Below, piece by piece: positions 6,362 through 8,794 of a DNA stretch of 8,794 nucleotides. The stretch is from Novosphingobium sp. UBA1948 (GTDB lineage: Bacteria; Pseudomonadota; Alphaproteobacteria; Sphingomonadales; Sphingomonadaceae): NCBI GenBank assembly GCA_002336765.1, contig DDES01000055.1, positions 201 through 8,994 of the forward strand, written 5' to 3'. A model generated the notes under the pieces. It did not search any database. It was not told the DNA's origin and saw nothing but the letters and a program-made list of their open reading frames with translations. The position numbers and the translations under genes were made by a program. How positions within the stretch are numbered: position 1 is the stretch's first letter; each line of letters opens with the position of its first letter.

Positions 6362-7534
6362 TTATCGCTGCATCAGCATCCGGCTCACCCCCTGCCGCAA
6401 TCCGGGCAGGCGCGCCGCCGCATGCAGGGCCACCTTGCGCGCCAGCCGCGCCGCCGGATGCTCGGCGGTATAGAGCCCGACGAGATGGTTGGTGCCCAGA
6501 TAGATTGCCCGCGCCGCCACGCGATGCGCCGCCTCATAGCGTCGCAGCAGCATCGGCGCGGCAATATCGCCGCCCCGCTCCGCCGCCGCGCGCACCAGAT
6601 CGGCCAGCTTCATCGCGCTCATCAGGCCAAGGTTGAAACCATGCGCGGTGACCGGATGCATCCCTACCGCCGCATCGCCGATCAGCGCGGCACAGGGCGC
6701 GGCAAAGTGGCGCGACCAGGTGGTGGCCAGCGGATAGGCATGCGGGGCCTCGACCACCTCCATCCGCCCCAGCTTGCCACCATAGCGCCGCGTCAATTCC
6801 GCCCCCAACGCGGGCCAGTCGAGCGCCATAATCGCGTCGATCTCGCCGCTGGCCAGCGTCAGCACCGCCGAACACATCCGCCCGTTCAGCGGCAGGATGG
6901 CATAGGTCTGCCCATGGTCGAACCATTCGGTGGCGATGCCGTGGTGGTCTTGCTCGTGGCGCACGCGGCACACCAGCATGCTCTTGCCCAGCCGGTTGAT
7001 CTCGGCAGGGATGCCCAACTGGTCACGCACAGCGGAAAAACGCGAATCAGCGCCCACCAGCAGGCGCGCCGTGATCACCCGTCCGTCGGCCAGCTCGATC
7101 CTTGCGCCTGTCGGCGATGTACGGGTGGAGATGACACTGGCGCCGGTGATGAGGTCCAGCCCTTCCTGACCATCAACAGCGGCAAACAACGCGCGGCGGA
7201 TGGCATGGTTGGGCACGAGATAGCCCAATTGCCCACTCTCGCCACCCGCAGGCTCGAAACCCAGCACAAAGGGCGATCCGCCATTCAGAACATGGGCCGC
7301 GCGCAAGGGGGCAATGTCCCCCTCGTCGATACGCTGCCACGCGCCCAGCTTGCGCAGGCTCTCCACCGAGCGATGGGTCAGCGCGATCTCGCGCCCGTCC
7401 ACCGGCGCCTGTGCCAGATCATCGCGGGCGGAGCGCTCGATCAGCACCAGTCGAAGGCCTGCTCCGGTCAACGCCCGCGCAAGCGCCAGACCGGCAGGAC
7501 CACCGCCGACAATCGCCATATCATAATCCGCCAT
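6362..7534 (-). CDS. FAD-dependent aromatic hydroxylase, UbiH/UbiF/VisC/COQ6 family (UbiM-like)
   Basis: A complete 390-residue class A flavoprotein monooxygenase. The N-terminal Rossmann motif is MAIVGGGPAGLALARAL (6-22), with E33 at the end of the second strand for the FAD ribose. GREIALTHRS (47-56) matches the substrate/FAD region, GADSRFSAVR (161-170) is the DG-type motif, and GDAAVGMHPVTAHGFNLG (286-303) is the second FAD-binding signature. COQ6-family members hydroxylate the ring of ubiquinone precursors. The family usually reads GDAAH at the last motif; GDAAVGMHPVTAHGFN is, to my memory, characteristic of the broad-specificity UbiM subgroup, but I could not check this. UbiM is therefore a candidate and no symbol is assigned. 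No other ubi gene is visible, so a catabolic hydroxylase is the alternative. It lies 131 bases upstream of the receptor on the same strand and is divergent from the ene-reductase. A GCGAGG about 8 bases before the ATG may be its ribosome binding site. Confidence 0.83.
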   Translation of the reverse strand: MADYDMAIVGGGPAGLALARALTGAGLRLVLIERSARDDLAQAPVDGREIALTHRSVESLRKLGAWQRIDEGDIAPLRAAHVLNGGSPFVLGFEPAGGESGQLGYLVPNHAIRRALFAAVDGQEGLDLITGASVISTRTSPTGARIELADGRVITARLLVGADSRFSAVRDQLGIPAEINRLGKSMLVCRVRHEQDHHGIATEWFDHGQTYAILPLNGRMCSAVLTLASGEIDAIMALDWPALGAELTRRYGGKLGRMEVVEAPHAYPLATTWSRHFAAPCAALIGDAAVGMHPVTAHGFNLGLMSAMKLADLVRAAAERGGDIAAPMLLRRYEAAHRVAARAIYLGTNHLVGLYTAEHPAARLARKVALHAAARLPGLRQGVSRMLMQR

Positions 7535-7686
7535 GTCCCGCGCCTCGCTCTGCCTACAGGCGCGCGAAACTGGGCCGCGGCGTGGCGGCGGGATATGACG
7601 CCGGTCAAATGCCTGCGGGCAAAATGCAGCCTTCGCGCAAGGATAGATTTGTTTGCACTGGAAATGCTCCTTGGCCGTACCATATC
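7535..7686. promoter_or_regulatory. Divergent intergenic region between the FAD hydroxylase and the ene-reductase
   Basis: This 152-base gap must hold the promoters for both divergent genes. I see CGCGCC (7539-7544) paired with GGCGCG (7559-7564), flanking the hydroxylase's presumed ribosome binding region, and a small TGCC-N4-GGCA dyad (7610-7621). The part nearest the ene-reductase, 7641-7660, is locally AT-richer. No -35/-10 pair is good enough to call, and no clear Shine-Dalgarno precedes the ene-reductase ATG. Confidence 0.4.
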
Positions 7687-8754
7687 ATGGCCATGACCGA
7701 CACGATCCTCACCCCCGCCACCCTTGGCGACATCGCCATCCCCAACCGTATCCTGATGGCGCCACTCACCCGCGCGCGCTCCAACCGCGACGGGCTCGTC
7801 ACCCCACTGATGGTGGACTATTACACCCAGCGCGTAGGCGCGGGGCTTATCATCAGCGAGGCCACCGCCATCAGCCCCGAAGGCCATGGCTGGCCCAACG
7901 CGCCGGGCATCTGGAACGCGCAGCAGGCGCAAAGCTGGCGCGCCGTGACCGATGCGGTGCATGCCAAGGGCGGGCGTATCATCCTGCAATTGTGGCATAT
8001 GGGCCGCGTCAGCCATTCGGCGCTGCACGGTATCCAGCCGGTGTCCGCCAGCGCCACCCGCGCCGAGGGACAGGCCCATACCTATGATGGCAAGGCGCCC
8101 TTCGAACAGGCCCGCGCACTCGAACTGTCGGAAATCCCCCGCCTGCTGGCCGATTACGAGAAGGCCGCCACACTCGCCAAGGAGGCCGGTTTCGACGGCG
8201 TCCAGCTCCATGCGGCCAATGGCTATCTGATTGACCAGTTCCTGCGCGACAGCACCAACCACCGCGAGGATGCCTATGGCGGCAGCATCGCGAACCGTAC
8301 CCGCCTGCTGCGCGAGGTGACCGAAGTGTTGATCAAGGTGTGGGGCAAGACCCGCGTCTCGGTACGCCTGTCGCCCAATGACGGCACCAATGGCGTGGAG
8401 GACACCAACCCCGTTGCCCTGTTCGACCATGCCGCCGCCGTGCTCGACGAGCTGGGCATTGCCTTCCTCGAAATGCGCGATCCGCTGGTCGAGGGGCAGC
8501 GCGCGGGCCCGCGTCTGCGCAAGATTTTCAAGGGTCCGCTGGTCAGCAATGGCGACTACAGCGCCGAGACCGCCCGCGCCGCGCTGGCGGCTGGCGAGGC
8601 CGATGCCGTTGCATGGGGCCGCGCCTATATCACCAACCCCGATCTGGCCGAGCGAATTGCCGCTGGCCAGCCTTGGGCGCCCTATGACTTCGCCCCGAAC
8701 TGGATCGCGGGCGATGCCGAGGGCTACACCAGCTATCCACCCTATTCCGCCTGA
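7687..8754 (+). CDS. Old Yellow Enzyme-family FMN-dependent ene-reductase (NADH:flavin oxidoreductase)
   Basis: A complete 355-residue TIM-barrel flavoprotein of normal family length. It reduces activated C=C bonds (enals, enones, sometimes nitro compounds or nitrate esters) with NAD(P)H. Landmarks are in order: NRILMAPLTRARS (20-32) with the FMN-tuning Thr (T28), ISEATAISPEGHG (56-68), LQLWHMGRVSH (100-110), and the catalytic HAANGY (175-180) supplying His175, Asn178 and Tyr180. These correspond to His191/Asn194/Tyr196 of yeast OYE1. They are followed by IDQFLRDSTNHREDAYGGSIANR and the phosphate-binding end GEADAVAWGRAYITNPDL. The His/Asn pair and APLTRARS place it in the classical OYE class. 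The frame is open far upstream, but family similarity begins at MTDTILTP, so the start is 7687 or the ATG two codons later at 7693. Neither has a clear ribosome binding site. It is divergent from the FAD hydroxylase; the physiological substrate is unknown. Confidence 0.92.
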   Translation: MAMTDTILTPATLGDIAIPNRILMAPLTRARSNRDGLVTPLMVDYYTQRVGAGLIISEATAISPEGHGWPNAPGIWNAQQAQSWRAVTDAVHAKGGRIILQLWHMGRVSHSALHGIQPVSASATRAEGQAHTYDGKAPFEQARALELSEIPRLLADYEKAATLAKEAGFDGVQLHAANGYLIDQFLRDSTNHREDAYGGSIANRTRLLREVTEVLIKVWGKTRVSVRLSPNDGTNGVEDTNPVALFDHAAAVLDELGIAFLEMRDPLVEGQRAGPRLRKIFKGPLVSNGDYSAETARAALAAGEADAVAWGRAYITNPDLAERIAAGQPWAPYDFAPNWIAGDAEGYTSYPPYSA

Positions 8755-8794
8755 TTGCCCCCTCTGATCCCCCCGACCCCGCCGTATCCTTCCG
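8755..8794. other. Short tail after the ene-reductase, no feature seen
   Basis: Forty C-rich bases follow the stop. I see no stem-loop or coding start in them; the window ends before any terminator could be judged. Confidence 0.5.

Noticed and set aside
7411..7686. A 92-codon upstream extension of the ene-reductase frame.
   Set aside because: The extra residues are low-complexity, overlap the start of the divergent hydroxylase, and precede the normal family N-terminus.
6422..7696. A 424-codon open frame on the + strand opposite the FAD hydroxylase.
   Set aside because: It has the same antisense composition and no recognisable domain; the opposite strand carries intact FAD motifs.

Overview
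This is a GC-rich bacterial chromosomal window with tightly packed genes. An oxidoreductase-rich catabolic neighbourhood, a large TonB-dependent receptor with a sphingomonad-type plug, and GC-biased wobble positions suggest an alphaproteobacterium, most likely Sphingomonadales (Novosphingobium/Sphingobium-like). That placement is inferred from protein character; no rRNA or other marker gene is present. I see no tRNA, rRNA, CRISPR array, insertion sequence, integrase or phage gene.

Left block, + strand (1-3921): the C-terminal part of a MaoC-type hot-dog hydratase runs in from outside the window. It overlaps by 4 bases (ATGA) a complete CitE/HpcH-type lyase. After a 135-base gap come a FadD-like acyl-CoA ligase and, 28 bases later, a LysR-type regulator. 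The gap holds three consecutive dyad elements: a small hairpin, an interrupted inverted repeat and a perfect 12-bp palindrome. It is the best candidate control region in the window. A MaoC hydratase beside a CitE-like lyase matches the hydratase/lyase chemistry of branched C5 acyl-CoAs (itaconyl-CoA to citramalyl-CoA to acetyl-CoA plus pyruvate), but the substrate cannot be read from sequence alone.

Middle block, - strand (6230-3972): a complete 752-residue TonB-dependent outer-membrane receptor, convergent with the LysR gene. The two genes share a strong 11-bp-stem hairpin at 3936-3963 that can act as a terminator in both directions.

Right block: a UbiH/COQ6-family FAD hydroxylase with a UbiM-like signature (- strand, 7534-6362) is divergent from an Old Yellow Enzyme-type ene-reductase (+ strand, 7687-8754), with 152 bases between them.

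Overall the window reads as uptake (receptor), CoA activation (ligase), hydration and C-C cleavage (MaoC, CitE-like), local regulation (LysR) and flavin redox enzymes. All seven genes belong to known families. I found no convincing new multi-gene system. The points most worth a second look are the triple-dyad region at 1215-1265, the non-canonical residues in the FAD hydroxylase, and the unusual C-terminus of the receptor.
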